Source: Clostridium homopropionicum DSM 5847
Lineage (GTDB): Bacteria; Bacillota; Clostridia; Clostridiales; Clostridiaceae
Length of the DNA stretch: 64,000 nt
Direction: 5' to 3'
NCBI RefSeq assembly: GCF_001263795.1
Contig: NZ_LHUR01000031.1
Span: forward strand, 62,001 to 126,000
Below are positions 45,974-55,206 of this stretch, one piece after another. The notes under the pieces were generated by a model. It did no database searches. It worked only from the letters and a program-made list of their open reading frames with translations, and was not told where the DNA came from. How positions within the stretch are numbered: position 1 is the first letter of the stretch; the number at the start of each line of letters is the position of its first letter. A program made the position numbers and the translations under genes.

Positions 45974-46691
45974 TTTTAGTCATCTCCAAAAACATTTTTT
46001 CTAGTGACTCGTTGCCTTTAGCATGATCTCTAAGCTCATCCAAAGTACCACTAAATAATATTTTACCATTATTGATTATGGCAACTTTGTCACAAATTTT
46101 TTCTGCAACTTCAAGAACATGAGTTGAAAAAAATACCGTTTTCCCACTTTCAGCATGTTCTCTCATCATCTCTTTTAAAGTATATGATGATTTTGGATCA
46201 AGTCCAGTCATAGGTTCATCTAATATCCAAACAGATGGGTCGTGTATTAGAACTCCCATTATTACTATCTTCTGCCTCATCCCATGAGAATAGCTTTGAA
46301 TTTGATCCCCTAAAGCAGAGCTCATTTCAAATCTATCAGCTAGGATTTCTATTTTATTCTTTCTAATCTCCTTTGGCACATTGTAAATATCTGCCATAAA
46401 ATTCAGATATTCAATTCCTTTTAATCTTAAAAACATATCAGGGTTATCTGGTACAAATCCAAACTGTTCTTTCGCCTTAAGTGGGTTTTCTTTTATATCA
46501 ATACCATTAATTTTAATGCTGCCTGAATCAGAATTTAATATACCGGTTATCATTTTTATTGTAGTTGTTTTTCCTGCTCCATTTGGTCCTAAAAAGCCAA
46601 ATATTTTCCCATCTTCAACATTCAAACTTATGTTGTCTACAGCATTAACTTTATTATTGTAGCTTTTTACAACATTTGTAATCTCTATCAT
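45966..46691 (-). CDS. ABC transporter ATP-binding protein
   Basis: A 241-aa ATPase: Walker A GPNGAGKTT, Q-loop FGFVPDNPD, signature SYSHGMRQK (variant of LSGGQ), Walker B VWILDEPMTGLD and H-loop FFSTHVLEVAE. It energises the overlapping ABC-2 permease. The signature motif SYSHG is common in this exporter subfamily. First gene of the operon. Confidence 0.95.
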   Translation of the reverse strand: MIEITNVVKSYNNKVNAVDNISLNVEDGKIFGFLGPNGAGKTTTIKMITGILNSDSGSIKINGIDIKENPLKAKEQFGFVPDNPDMFLRLKGIEYLNFMADIYNVPKEIRKNKIEILADRFEMSSALGDQIQSYSHGMRQKIVIMGVLIHDPSVWILDEPMTGLDPKSSYTLKEMMREHAESGKTVFFSTHVLEVAEKICDKVAIINNGKILFSGTLDELRDHAKGNESLEKMFLEMTKNE

Positions 46692-46793
46692 AGCCTTCTC
46701 CTTACTCCTTACCTAAAGTTATTATTTTTTTATTATTTCATATTTTCCTATCTAATACGCACAAGCCTATTATTTAGTTCAATAAATTTTTTA

Positions 46794-46845
46794 AAATAAG
46801 GGGACAGTCCTGAATTTTTAGAATTCAGGACTGTCCCCTTATTTT
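46794..46845. repeat. paired GGGACAGTCCT repeat, terminator of spmAB
   Basis: AAATAAGGGGACAGTCCTGAATT and its complement form a long perfect inverted repeat around a short loop, running right up to the spmB stop codon. T-rich flanks fit a terminator. It is the longest-armed copy in the window. Confidence 0.88.
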
Positions 46846-47366
46846 TATTTAAACATAATCCTTGCAATAGTAACTGCAGCTAAAACTGCTGTCATATCAG
46901 CCAAGACAGCTGCCCATAAAGTATGTCTTATTTTTTTTACATTAATAGCACCAAAATACACAGTAAGTGTATAAAAAATGGTCTCAGTAGAACCAATAAT
47001 GATAGATGCTACTAATCCTATGTAAGAATCTGGGCCATATTGGTTTAATATATCCATATAAACACCTTGAGCCCCGCTTCCAGACAAAGGTTTTACCATT
47101 ACTAAAGGTACAATTTCAGGAGGAAGCCCAATGAACTTTACTATTGGTTTTATGGCATTAATGAAATATCCTAAGGCTCCTGACTCCTTAAATGCAGCGA
47201 TTGATATAAGCATAGCAAGTAAATAAGGATATATATTAAAACAAACCTTAAGACCTTCTATGGCACCTTCTACAAAACACTCATATACTTTCACCTTTTT
47301 ATACATTCCATAGATTACTATTGAAGCTATTAATAAAGGAATAATTGATGCAACTAAATATTTCAA
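46845..47366 (-). CDS. spmB: spore maturation protein B
   Basis: A 173-aa membrane protein of the nucleoside-recognition (Gate) fold. ECFVEGAIEGLKVCFNIYPYLLAML and GSGAQGVYMDILNQYGPDSYIGLVASIIIGSTETIFYT are conserved SpmB segments, with the SGA motif and a glutamate in the last. SpmA and SpmB help dehydrate the spore core. 64 bases after spmA on the same strand. Confidence 0.95.
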   Translation of the reverse strand: MKYLVASIIPLLIASIVIYGMYKKVKVYECFVEGAIEGLKVCFNIYPYLLAMLISIAAFKESGALGYFINAIKPIVKFIGLPPEIVPLVMVKPLSGSGAQGVYMDILNQYGPDSYIGLVASIIIGSTETIFYTLTVYFGAINVKKIRHTLWAAVLADMTAVLAAVTIARIMFK

Positions 47367-47430
47367 CTTAAAACCTCCAATTAGAAAATTATATATTATA
47401 TAAATTGAATTTTATAAATGTATTACATAA

Positions 47431-48006
47431 CTAAAAAAATTTTTCAAGTATTTTGCAATATATAATACCCATAATTGCTGCGATTCCTGTTGCTAAAATA
47501 GCTGGGATAATAATTACTGCTGGATTATTAGATCCACAAGCCACTCTCATTGAAATTATTGATGTAGGAATAAGTTGTATACATGTGGCATTGAGCACTA
47601 AAAAAAGAGCCATATCATTTGTTGCAGTATCTTTCTTTGTATTTAACTTTTGGAGTTCTTCCATTGCTTTGATTCCAAATGGAGTTGCTGCATTAGATAA
47701 TCCGAGCATATTTGAAGATATATTTAATATCATGCTGCCCATTGCATCTTTGTTCTTTTGTCCATCTTTAAACAAAAATTTTAATACTGGATTTAATAAT
47801 TTTGCAAACTTTTCTACTAATCCAGATTCTTGTCCAATTTTCATAACTCCGCCCCAAAGGCACATCATTCCTATAAATCCTATAATCAGCTTCACTGATG
47901 ATTCTGTAGAATCTAATATAGCTTTGGACACAATTTCACCTTTCCCAGTAATAATTCCAAATCCTATTCCAAAAATTAACAGAAAAAACCAAATAAAATT
48001 AATCAT
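47431..48006 (-). CDS. spmA: spore maturation protein A
   Basis: A 191-aa membrane protein. MINFIWFFLLIFGIGFGI, GFIGMMCLWGGVMKIGQ and SSNMLGLSNAATPFGIKAMEEL are the SpmA signature; the last contains the conserved NMLGLSNAATP. The start at 48006 is preceded by GGGGTGA; the GTG at 48015 is part of that site. With spmB it forms the sporulation operon, supporting an endospore former. Confidence 0.95.
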   Translation of the reverse strand: MINFIWFFLLIFGIGFGIITGKGEIVSKAILDSTESSVKLIIGFIGMMCLWGGVMKIGQESGLVEKFAKLLNPVLKFLFKDGQKNKDAMGSMILNISSNMLGLSNAATPFGIKAMEELQKLNTKKDTATNDMALFLVLNATCIQLIPTSIISMRVACGSNNPAVIIIPAILATGIAAIMGIIYCKILEKFF

Positions 48007-48095
48007 ATATATCACCCCGAAAATTTTCTATACCTGTTAATATATATGCCCATTGAATATTTTATATGGCTATAATAATAAAATCGAAAAAAATC

Positions 48096-48107
48096 GGGGA
48101 CAGACCC
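48096..48107. repeat. GGGGACAGACCC repeat variant ahead of RAYT gene
   Basis: GGGGACAGACCC lies 97 bases upstream of the Y1 transposase start. The same 12 bases occur inside ribBA at 50437-50448. It differs from the main repeat by one base. Confidence 0.8.
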
Positions 48108-48203
48108 ACACATTTCCCTTGATTAATTTTAATAGGAAATGTCAATAATCATAAAAAATATTGCCCATTAGTAATCATTTTTAATTGTAATGGAGGTTAT
48201 AAT

Positions 48204-49148
48204 ATGCCAAGAACTGCTAGACAGAGATCAAGTAGTGGAATTTATCATGTTATGATGAGAAGCATCAGTGATATTAAGCTTTTTAGAAATGTTATTGATA
48301 AGGAAGTCTTTCTAAAGTTCTTAAAAAAATATAAAGAATCATTTTTGTTCAATATTTATAGTTATTGTATTATGGATACCCATGTTCACTTAGTAATAAA
48401 TTCAAACGGAGCTGATGTTAGTAAATTTATGCATAATATAAATCAATGTTATGCCCAATATTACAATAAAAAATATAATAGAACTGGTCATGTTTTTGGA
48501 GATAGATTTAAAAGTACAGTAGCTACTAGCGACATTTCAGTTTTATCCATGACCGCCTATGTTCACAATAATCCTAAAGATATTAAAGGTTATAGAAATT
48601 GCGTAGAAAATTATAATTATTCAAGTTTTAACATATATCTAGGTAGGTGTACTGACAAATATAATTTAATAGATAGAAATTTTATCTTAAGTTATTTTCA
48701 CTCAGATCCAATTCTTGCAGCTAAACATTATTATTCCTTTGTTAAATCAAGGCAGAGCTGTGATTTCACTGACTTAGAAATAACAAATCCTGCTTTATTG
48801 AGTTCAAATAAAGCTGCATCAGAGAGAACATATACTAAGCCTATAATTAGAAATATCCATCCTAAAAAGATAATTGAGTTTATAAGTAAATATACTAATT
48901 TTGATAAATCTATTATTAATATTAAATACAGAAGTGCTTCATCAGAATTTAGATCATTGTGTGCATTTTTTATGAGATTATTTTGCAACTATAATAGTGA
49001 TAAAATCCAAAAGGCTTTGGGAAATAACATTTCCTTGTCTTCAATTCCGCTTTTGTGTAACAAAGGATATTCTCTTATCAAAGATAATATTTCATATCAT
49101 AATATAATTGATGATTTTGTAAATTCATCTTCGTATGAAGCTATATAA
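48204..49148 (+). CDS. REP-associated tyrosine transposase (RAYT, Y1 family)
   Basis: A 314-aa Y1-type single-strand transposase/HUH nuclease. The opening MPRTARQRSSSGIYHVMMRS is typical of RAYTs. The HUH metal motif is MDTHVHLVIN, and the catalytic tyrosine lies in the YVHNNPKD region (about residue 120). The C-terminal third is unlike IS200 transposases and is RAYT-specific. No IS200/IS605 ends flank it; instead a copy of the dispersed repeat lies in its leader. RAYTs are single-copy, domesticated genes thought to spread or maintain REP sequences. Ribosome site ATGGAGGT. Confidence 0.93.
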   Translation: MPRTARQRSSSGIYHVMMRSISDIKLFRNVIDKEVFLKFLKKYKESFLFNIYSYCIMDTHVHLVINSNGADVSKFMHNINQCYAQYYNKKYNRTGHVFGDRFKSTVATSDISVLSMTAYVHNNPKDIKGYRNCVENYNYSSFNIYLGRCTDKYNLIDRNFILSYFHSDPILAAKHYYSFVKSRQSCDFTDLEITNPALLSSNKAASERTYTKPIIRNIHPKKIIEFISKYTNFDKSIINIKYRSASSEFRSLCAFFMRLFCNYNSDKIQKALGNNISLSSIPLLCNKGYSLIKDNISYHNIIDDFVNSSSYEAI

Positions 49149-49153
49149 AAAAA

Positions 49154-49183
49154 TTAACCCCCTATTAAATAATAAGGAGTTAA
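49154..49183 (-). terminator. terminator of the rib operon
   Basis: TTAACCCCCTA pairs with TAAGGAGTTAA (one mismatch), followed on the minus strand by ATTTTTTT. Confidence 0.75.
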
Positions 49184-49207
49184 TAAAAATTGGACATACT
49201 ATATTTT

Positions 49208-49669
49208 TTAAAATTGTTTAAGTAGATTTGCCATCTCTATTGCAGTTACAGCAGCATCATATCCTTTGTTTCCTGCTTTAGTTCCAGCTCTCTCTATTGC
49301 TTGCTCAATAGTATCTGTTGTAAGAACTCCAAAAACAATTGGAATCTCAGTTTCTAAAGAAGTATTTGCAATTCCTTTTGAAACTTCACTAGAAACATAA
49401 TCAAAGTGTGGTGTTGATCCCTTGATAACAGCACCTAAGCATAGTACTGCATCATACTTTTTAGATTTAGCCATCTTTTTAGCTGCTAAAGGAATTTCAA
49501 AAGCTCCTGGAACCCATAGAATTTCTATGTCCTCATCATTAGCACCATGTCTTTTTAATCCATCTAAAGCACCAGTAAGCAACTTACCTCCAATGAACTC
49601 ATTAAATCTTCCAACTACTATACCAAATTTTAATCCTTCTGATATTAACTTACCTTCATATATTTTCAT
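49208..49669 (-). CDS. ribH: lumazine synthase (riboflavin synthase beta)
   Basis: A 153-aa enzyme joining the ribityl-aminouracil with dihydroxybutanone phosphate to make 6,7-dimethyl-8-ribityllumazine. The conserved [38 protein letters not shown] and [12 protein letters not shown] segments are present. It probably assembles into an icosahedral capsid as in other bacteria. Last gene of ribD-ribE-ribBA-ribH. Confidence 0.97.
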   Translation of the reverse strand: MKIYEGKLISEGLKFGIVVGRFNEFIGGKLLTGALDGLKRHGANDEDIEILWVPGAFEIPLAAKKMAKSKKYDAVLCLGAVIKGSTPHFDYVSSEVSKGIANTSLETEIPIVFGVLTTDTIEQAIERAGTKAGNKGYDAAVTAIEMANLLKQF

Positions 49670-49697
49670 TTTATTTCCTCCTTAATATTATCATTAT

Positions 49698-50915
49698 TTA
49701 TTTAATCTTATTGAAATTTAAAATGTGTCCCATTCTTTCTTTCTTTGTATTTAGATAAAATCTATTATTTTCATTAGATTCTATTTCAATTGGAACTCTT
49801 TCAACTATTTCAATACCATATCCTGAAATACCAGATATTTTTTTAGGATTATTTGTCATAAGCTTTACTTTGTTTACCCCAAGATCTTTTAAAATTTGTG
49901 CTCCTATTCCATAGTCTCTTAAGTCTTCTGGGAATCCCAATGCTAAGTTAGCTTCAACTGTATCCATGCCTTTATCTTGAAGATGGTAAGCCTTAATTTT
50001 GTTTATAAGACCTATTCCACGTCCTTCTTGTCTCATATATAAAAGTATTCCTCTTCCTGCTTTTTCAATAGATTTTAGAGCTGCTGCCAGTTGTTCTCCG
50101 CAGTCACACCTTAAAGATCCTAGTACATCACCAGTTAAGCATTCAGAATGCACTCTGATAAGTACAGGTTCTCCATCAGATACGTCCCCCTTAACTAAAG
50201 CAATATGCTCCTTGCCAGTTAACTTATCATTGTATCCAATAATTTGGAATTCTCCGAATTTTGTAGGCATTTTTGCACTTCCGCTTCTCTCAACTAATGA
50301 CTCTGTACTTCTTCTATATGCGATTAAATCTGCAATAGTAATTATTTTCAAATTATGAACTTTAACATATTCCATAAGTTCTGGAACTCTTGCCATAGTT
50401 CCATCTTCACTCATAATCTCGCAAATAACTCCTGCTGGGGACAGACCCGCAATTTTTGCAAGATCTACAGCAGCTTCAGTATGACCAGCACGTTTTAAAA
50501 CTCCACCTTCACGAGCTTGTAGTGGAAATATATGCCCTGGTCTTTGGAAATCCAATGGCTTAGCATTTGGATCCATTGCTTTTTTTATAGTTAAGGCTCT
50601 ATCATAAGCAGAAATTCCTGTACTGGTTTCTGTAGAATCAATTGAAACTGTGAATGCAGTGCCTTTTGAATCAGTATTTTTTTCTACCATTTGATCAAGT
50701 TCTAGCTGCGCAAGTCTTTCTCCAGTCATGGGCATACAAATTAGCCCTCTTCCAAACTTAGCCATGAAATTTATACTTTCAGGTGTTACTTTTTCTGCAG
50801 CCATAAGTAAATCACCCTCATTTTCTCTGTCCTCATCATCTACAACAACAATTATTTTTCCAGCTCTTATATCTTCTAACGCCTCTTCAATAGTATTGAA
50901 TTTAAAGTTACTCAT
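49698..50915 (-). CDS. ribBA: bifunctional DHBP synthase / GTP cyclohydrolase II
   Basis: A 405-aa fusion. Residues 1-200 are DHBP synthase ([37 protein letters not shown]), and the rest is GTP cyclohydrolase II with zinc ligands in [20 protein letters not shown] and the RQEGRGIGL motif. Together they supply both riboflavin precursors. The segment encoding GLSPAG contains GGGGACAGACCC on the plus strand (50437-50448), using codons that are rare for this AT-rich gene, although the protein stays at normal length and sequence. Confidence 0.97.
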   Translation of the reverse strand: MSNFKFNTIEEALEDIRAGKIIVVVDDEDRENEGDLLMAAEKVTPESINFMAKFGRGLICMPMTGERLAQLELDQMVEKNTDSKGTAFTVSIDSTETSTGISAYDRALTIKKAMDPNAKPLDFQRPGHIFPLQAREGGVLKRAGHTEAAVDLAKIAGLSPAGVICEIMSEDGTMARVPELMEYVKVHNLKIITIADLIAYRRSTESLVERSGSAKMPTKFGEFQIIGYNDKLTGKEHIALVKGDVSDGEPVLIRVHSECLTGDVLGSLRCDCGEQLAAALKSIEKAGRGILLYMRQEGRGIGLINKIKAYHLQDKGMDTVEANLALGFPEDLRDYGIGAQILKDLGVNKVKLMTNNPKKISGISGYGIEIVERVPIEIESNENNRFYLNTKKERMGHILNFNKIK

Positions 50916-50929
50916 TTAAGTTTCCTCCT

Positions 50930-51586
50930 TTATAAAAATCCATTAATTTTTAGGAAATTCATATCAATATTGCTTTTAGTATTCTCTTCTTTATGCTCCC
51001 TCGCAGATAAAAATCTCTCAATATATTTACCAATCATGTCACATTCTAAATTAACCTTTTCACCAACAACTTTTTTTACAAGAATAGTTTCATCTTGAGT
51101 ATGTGGAATTATAGATACCTTAAAAATTTTATCATCAATATACGCTACAGTAAGGCTAACTCCATCAATTGCAATTGACCCTTTGTTCACTATAAATTTT
51201 AATATTTCCGGGGACGCTCCTATACTTATCCAAATAGCATTATCTTCTCTTTTAAATTCTTTAATCTCACCTATTCCGTCTATATGCCCACTAACTAGAT
51301 GCCCTCCAAGTCTATCTCCTAAAGACAAAGCTCTCTCTAGATTCACATTATCTCCTTTATGTAAATACACAAGATTACTTTTTCTCATTGTTTCAGCCAT
51401 AACGTCAACCGCAAAGCTATTACTGCTAAATTCCGTAACTGTTAGACAAACCCCATTTGTGCAAATACTATCTCCTAGCTTCACATCCTGAAGAACTTTC
51501 TTTGCATTTATCCTGATTCTAGCTGATTTTTCTCCCATTGTTATTGATTCTATATTCCCTATTTCCTCTACAATCCCCGTAAACAT
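50930..51586 (-). CDS. ribE: riboflavin synthase alpha subunit
   Basis: A 218-aa riboflavin synthase: two homologous lumazine-binding halves, MFTGIVEEIGNIE at the start, GDSICTNGVCLTV and SIAIDGVSLTV as the paired halves' substrate motifs, GGHLVSGHIDGIGEI between them. It converts two lumazines to riboflavin. Ribosome site GGAGAGGG. The C-terminus is about 10 residues longer than usual. Confidence 0.96.
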   Translation of the reverse strand: MFTGIVEEIGNIESITMGEKSARIRINAKKVLQDVKLGDSICTNGVCLTVTEFSSNSFAVDVMAETMRKSNLVYLHKGDNVNLERALSLGDRLGGHLVSGHIDGIGEIKEFKREDNAIWISIGASPEILKFIVNKGSIAIDGVSLTVAYIDDKIFKVSIIPHTQDETILVKKVVGEKVNLECDMIGKYIERFLSAREHKEENTKSNIDMNFLKINGFL

Positions 51587-51601
51587 GCTCTTCCCTCTCC
51601 T

Positions 51602-52690
51602 TTATAAATAACCTTCAACTACAATATCATCTTCAATTCTAGAAAGTATAATATTCTTTAGATATATTGCATCCTTTAAATCAGATATCCCCCTACCTCC
51701 AACAGGAGTTTTTGCCCCTGTCCCACCAATTATTTTCGGTGCTATAAAAGAAATTACTTTGTCAACAATTTCTGACTCCAAAGCAGAGTAATTTAGTTCT
51801 GATCCACCTTCTAGTAATATACTGTCTATGCCTTGCTTTCCTAGCTGAACCATAAGCTCATTTAAATTCACCTTATTATGTATACTAGGTACAACTAATA
51901 CCTCAGCCCCTTTTGCCTCTAACTTCTCGATCTTCTTGCTATCAGCTAAATCGGTTGTAGCAATTATGGTCTTAGCTTCAGATTTCAAATTTAAAACTTT
52001 AGATTCTAGCGGTATTATGGCTCTTGTATCTACAATTATTCTTGTACTGTCCCTTCCTTTTGAATTTTTAAGTCTAGTAGTCAAGCTTGGGTCATCTTGT
52101 AGAACCGTCCCCACTCCTACCATTATTCCAGAAACTCTGTGTCGTATTTTATGAACATATTCTCTTGATGCTTCACCACTAATCCATTTAGAATCTCCAG
52201 TAACTGTTGATATTTTTCCATCTAAGGTCATCGCAGTTTTAAGAATACAAAAAGGCAATTTTGTAGTTATGTATTTAATGAATATCTCATTTAGCCTTTC
52301 TACTTCTGCAGAACATACACCTTGGATAACTTCAATACCATTTTCCTCAAGCAACTTTATCCCTCTACCGGATACCAACTCGTTTGGATCCTTCATCCCA
52401 ATTACAACCTTTTTTATCCCCTTTTCTACAATGGCTTTGGCACATGGAGGAGTCTTTCCATAATGTGAACAAGGCTCAAGGGTTACATACATTGTAGATC
52501 CCTCTACACTTTCAGTAGCATTATTAAATGCATTAATTTCTGCATGAGGTCCACCGAAACACTTATGATAACCTTCACCTATAATTTCTCCATTTTTAAC
52601 AATAACAGCACCTACTAAAGGATTTGGATAAGTATAACCTTCACCTAACTTTGATAATTCAATAGCTCTTCTCATATAAAATTTATCCAT
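51602..52690 (-). CDS. ribD: bifunctional deaminase/reductase RibD
   Basis: A 362-aa enzyme for the deamination and reduction steps of riboflavin synthesis. N-terminal zinc deaminase motifs GGPHAEINAF and TLEPCSHYGKTPPC, then the reductase domain with GVGTVLQDDP, LLEGGSELN and the glycine-rich GGRGISDL end. First gene of the operon, under the FMN riboswitch. An AGGGACAGT word lies at 52046-52054 (encoding RDS). Confidence 0.97.
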   Translation of the reverse strand: MDKFYMRRAIELSKLGEGYTYPNPLVGAVIVKNGEIIGEGYHKCFGGPHAEINAFNNATESVEGSTMYVTLEPCSHYGKTPPCAKAIVEKGIKKVVIGMKDPNELVSGRGIKLLEENGIEVIQGVCSAEVERLNEIFIKYITTKLPFCILKTAMTLDGKISTVTGDSKWISGEASREYVHKIRHRVSGIMVGVGTVLQDDPSLTTRLKNSKGRDSTRIIVDTRAIIPLESKVLNLKSEAKTIIATTDLADSKKIEKLEAKGAEVLVVPSIHNKVNLNELMVQLGKQGIDSILLEGGSELNYSALESEIVDKVISFIAPKIIGGTGAKTPVGGRGISDLKDAIYLKNIILSRIEDDIVVEGYL

Positions 52691-52891
52691 ATTGTCACCT
52701 CCGAATAAATGGTTTTGTTAATTATTAATTTTGAAATCATAAAGATTATTAAAGTAAAACTAATTTGTCTAAATTTAAATGATTTTATACCTTTAGGGAA
52801 TGATTATTAAGGAAATAGGAGCTTATAAATTAAATAGTCAAGAGAAAGGATTATTAATATTTGTGATGTTCCATTTTATCTGTTTTAAATC

Positions 52892-52926
52892 AAAAAAACC
52901 TGAAAATTAAAATAATAATTTTCAGG
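52892..52926 (-). terminator. intrinsic terminator of the FMN riboswitch
   Basis: CCTGAAAATTA, six bases, TAATTTTCAGG: a perfect 11-bp stem followed on the minus strand by seven Ts. It is placed between the riboswitch aptamer and ribD, as an FMN-induced terminator requires. Confidence 0.85.
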
Positions 52927-53010
52927 ACAATATTAATGCATAAAAGTCGTAAAACTAAAAAGCATAACTTGCGAAACGCAAAAAAGCTTAATAGCATACA
53001 AATTTAATCC

Positions 53011-53140
53011 TATTCTCCCATCCAGACTTTACTGTCGGTTCTGGAATCAAACCAGATCTGCCATAATAACACTACTCTTTATGATATTACAGCTCGCGGA
53101 CTATACCGCCGGTCGGGAATTTCACCCTGCCCTGAAAGAC
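53011..53140 (-). ncRNA. FMN riboswitch (RFN element)
   Basis: The conserved RFN sequence is visible on the minus strand: the 5' part contains AGGGCAGGGTGAAATTCC and CGACCGGCGGTATAGTCCG, and the 3' end is AGTCTGGATGGGAGAATA. FMN binding represses the rib operon. In the 714-base gap 52691-53404 it and its terminator occupy 52892-53140. The rest holds a degenerate repeat pair (53281-53320) and no gene. Confidence 0.95.
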
Positions 53141-53280
53141 TTAAATTTAAAATATTTAATTGTTTACAACAAAAGATTATCATTTATTTTTTTTAATGTC
53201 AATGTTTTGTTTTTACATTATTAGATATTTTATTATATCTATTTTCAAAAATATAAAGAAAAGTAGCGTAAGAAAAAAAG

Positions 53281-53320
53281 AGGACAATCCCAACCAACCC
53301 ATTAATTTAGGACTGTCCCC
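53281..53320. repeat. degenerate paired GGGACAGTCCT repeat
   Basis: AGGACAATCCC at 53281-53291 and AGGACTGTCCCCCC at 53309-53322 are imperfect inverted arms around a short loop, between the riboswitch and the thioredoxin reductase gene's stop. This region could terminate the latter. Confidence 0.65.
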
Positions 53321-53404
53321 CCACTTCTCACTAATTATCCCCTATTATCTACAACATAACATAACAACTTGTAAACCCTAAATAAATATCCAATATAATC
53401 CTTA

Positions 53405-54628
53405 TTACTGTATTGCAGATAAGATTTCCTTTTCATTTATATTTTCTTTAATAACCTTATCAGCTTTACCTTCCTTGATTATCACAACACATGGGAATTC
53501 TTTAACTCCCAATCTGTCAGCAATTCCAGTAGACTTATACACATCAATTTTATTAACTCTAATCTTGCCTTTATTATCTTTTTCAATCTTTTCAATCTCA
53601 GGTAAACATTCTATTCCCTTAGGGTCAATTGCATTGTATATATAAACAACACCTGGGATATCTGGCTTCATAATCTGCTCATTAAACGCTTCGCTTTCAG
53701 CTATATACTTCTCAGTTGCATAACCAGCTATAGCCCCGTCCCCTACAGCTGTTGCAACTTGCTTTAAAAACTTGTCCCTTACATCACCAGCAGCAAATAC
53801 ACCCGAAACGTTAGTCTCCATTCTTTCATTACTGATAACGTAACCATTTTTTGTTAATTCGACTTGTCCTTTATATATCTCAGTATTAGGTATATATCCG
53901 ATAAATTCAAAACAAGCATCCACTTTAACAGGTATTTTTTCATTTGTTTTAACATTTTTTAAAACAACTGTTTCTAAACGCTCATTTCCTTTAAATTCAT
54001 CCACAACCGTATTCCATAAAAATTCCATCTTTGGATTAGCTAATGCTTGCTCTTTAGCAATCTCGTTGCAATCCATTTTTCCTTCTTCGTGTATAACTGA
54101 GACATATACCTTATTTGCAAATTTTGTTAAGAACATACCTTCTTCTATAGCTGCGTCCCCACTACCTATTACTAAAACATCCTTGCCAGTATTAGCTGCT
54201 GCATCGCAGGTTGCACAAAAAGATATACCTTTATCAAATAGAAAGCTTTCTTCTCCTTTTGCTCCAGTAATTCTTGGTCTTCCTCCTGAAGCTATTATAA
54301 CAACTTTAGCTTCATAATTTGTTCTAAAGGTTTCTACAACTTTTGTAGCTCCTTCTAGTTGCACTGATTTTACATCTGTAAGTTTGAATTTTACTCCAAA
54401 TTTTTTTGCCTGTTGATGAAATAAATTCATAAGTCCTATTCCTGTTTGTCCTTCAGGAAATCCAGGGTAATTTTCTATTTCATTTGTATAAGTTGCAAGT
54501 CCTCCTACTAGTGCTTTTTCAATTAATAATGTGTTTAACCTTGCTCTTCCACAATAGATACCAGCTGTTAATCCTGCAGCCCCGCCACCTATAATAACTA
54601 CATCATATTTTTCCACTTTTTTATCCAT
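53405..54628 (-). CDS. thioredoxin-reductase-like flavoprotein fused to thioredoxin-like domain
   Basis: A 407-aa fusion. Residues 1-320 are a low-molecular-weight thioredoxin reductase: FAD motif GGGAAGL, redox site CATC (Cys138/Cys141), second nucleotide fold GSGDAAIE and FAD motif VFAAGDVRDK. The HRRxxxR motif that binds NADPH phosphate is replaced by HEEGKM, as in ferredoxin- or NADH-linked relatives. Residues 323-407 are thioredoxin-like but lack CxxC: the active-site place reads DPKGIEC, and a Cys follows the cis-Pro (EFPC). Last gene of the sulfur-transfer operon (YeeE, TusA, TusA, YeeE half). It likely reduces a thiol or persulfide carrier. Confidence 0.9.
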   Translation of the reverse strand: MDKKVEKYDVVIIGGGAAGLTAGIYCGRARLNTLLIEKALVGGLATYTNEIENYPGFPEGQTGIGLMNLFHQQAKKFGVKFKLTDVKSVQLEGATKVVETFRTNYEAKVVIIASGGRPRITGAKGEESFLFDKGISFCATCDAAANTGKDVLVIGSGDAAIEEGMFLTKFANKVYVSVIHEEGKMDCNEIAKEQALANPKMEFLWNTVVDEFKGNERLETVVLKNVKTNEKIPVKVDACFEFIGYIPNTEIYKGQVELTKNGYVISNERMETNVSGVFAAGDVRDKFLKQVATAVGDGAIAGYATEKYIAESEAFNEQIMKPDIPGVVYIYNAIDPKGIECLPEIEKIEKDNKGKIRVNKIDVYKSTGIADRLGVKEFPCVVIIKEGKADKVIKENINEKEILSAIQ

Positions 54629-54644
54629 ATCTATCCTCCCTACT

Positions 54645-55187
54645 TTACATAAAGAATTTAACTAATAACTTACTACCTACCATTGCTCCTAAAAATAAAA
54701 ATATACCGAATACCCAACCTGATAATGAAAGTGACGCAATACCACTATATAATGCACCAATGTTACATCCAAAGCCTAATCTAGCTCCGTATCCCATTAA
54801 TAATCCGCCTAATATTGCAGCAATAATTTGTTTTTTAGATTTTATTTTCTTAATTTTAAATTGAGAAGCAAGTAGTGTTGCCATTAAAGCTCCAAAAATT
54901 ATTCCAATATTTCTTATAGAGCCTGGGTCATTTAAGAAGCCTGCATTCAATGTAGCTTGTGCACCTTCACTGCTGAAATAATACCACTTATCAACATTTC
55001 CACCTAATGCTCTATATATCCAAGCTCCCCAATTAGCAAAGGGTCCAGATACTCCCCATGGATTACCAGTTGCGGCAAGCGTAACTATTTGAAAAACAGA
55101 TAACAATACAGCACCTACAACGTATGTCCATGGATTTTTAAACCAATTTATATAAAACTTATTTTTATTTAACTTTTTAAAATCCAA
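54645..55187 (-). CDS. YeeE/YedE half-size thiosulfate/sulfur transporter, half 1
   Basis: A 180-aa membrane protein with four to five helices, carrying the YeeE signature GYGARLGFGCNIGALYSGIA with the sulfur-relay Cys141. Full-length YeeE/TsuA thiosulfate channels are about twice this size with two similar halves. This gene encodes one half; the other lies at 55770-56474. The two probably assemble. The channel hands sulfur to TusA inside the cell, and two TusA genes lie between the halves. Ribosome site GGAGGTG. Confidence 0.9.
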   Translation of the reverse strand: MDFKKLNKNKFYINWFKNPWTYVVGAVLLSVFQIVTLAATGNPWGVSGPFANWGAWIYRALGGNVDKWYYFSSEGAQATLNAGFLNDPGSIRNIGIIFGALMATLLASQFKIKKIKSKKQIIAAILGGLLMGYGARLGFGCNIGALYSGIASLSLSGWVFGIFLFLGAMVGSKLLVKFFM

Positions 55188-55206
55188 AGTTACACCTCCT
55201 TATAGG

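Noticed and set aside
47453-48040. 195-aa frame on the plus strand opposite spmA
   Set aside because: It is the antisense shadow of spmA; no ribosome site, and the composition mirrors the membrane protein on the other strand.
52087-52093. CCGTCCCC in ribD and similar GGGGAC words at 50184, 53738 and 54146
   Set aside because: They code for conserved Gly-Thr or Gly-Asp pairs and lack the full GGGACAGT word; not counted as repeats, though the use of GGG-GAC in an AT-rich genome is odd.
53160-53381. 73-aa plus-strand frame after the FMN riboswitch
   Set aside because: Starts at a poor codon without ribosome site, crosses the degenerate repeat pair, and has no protein-like pattern beyond an AT-rich hydrophobic start.
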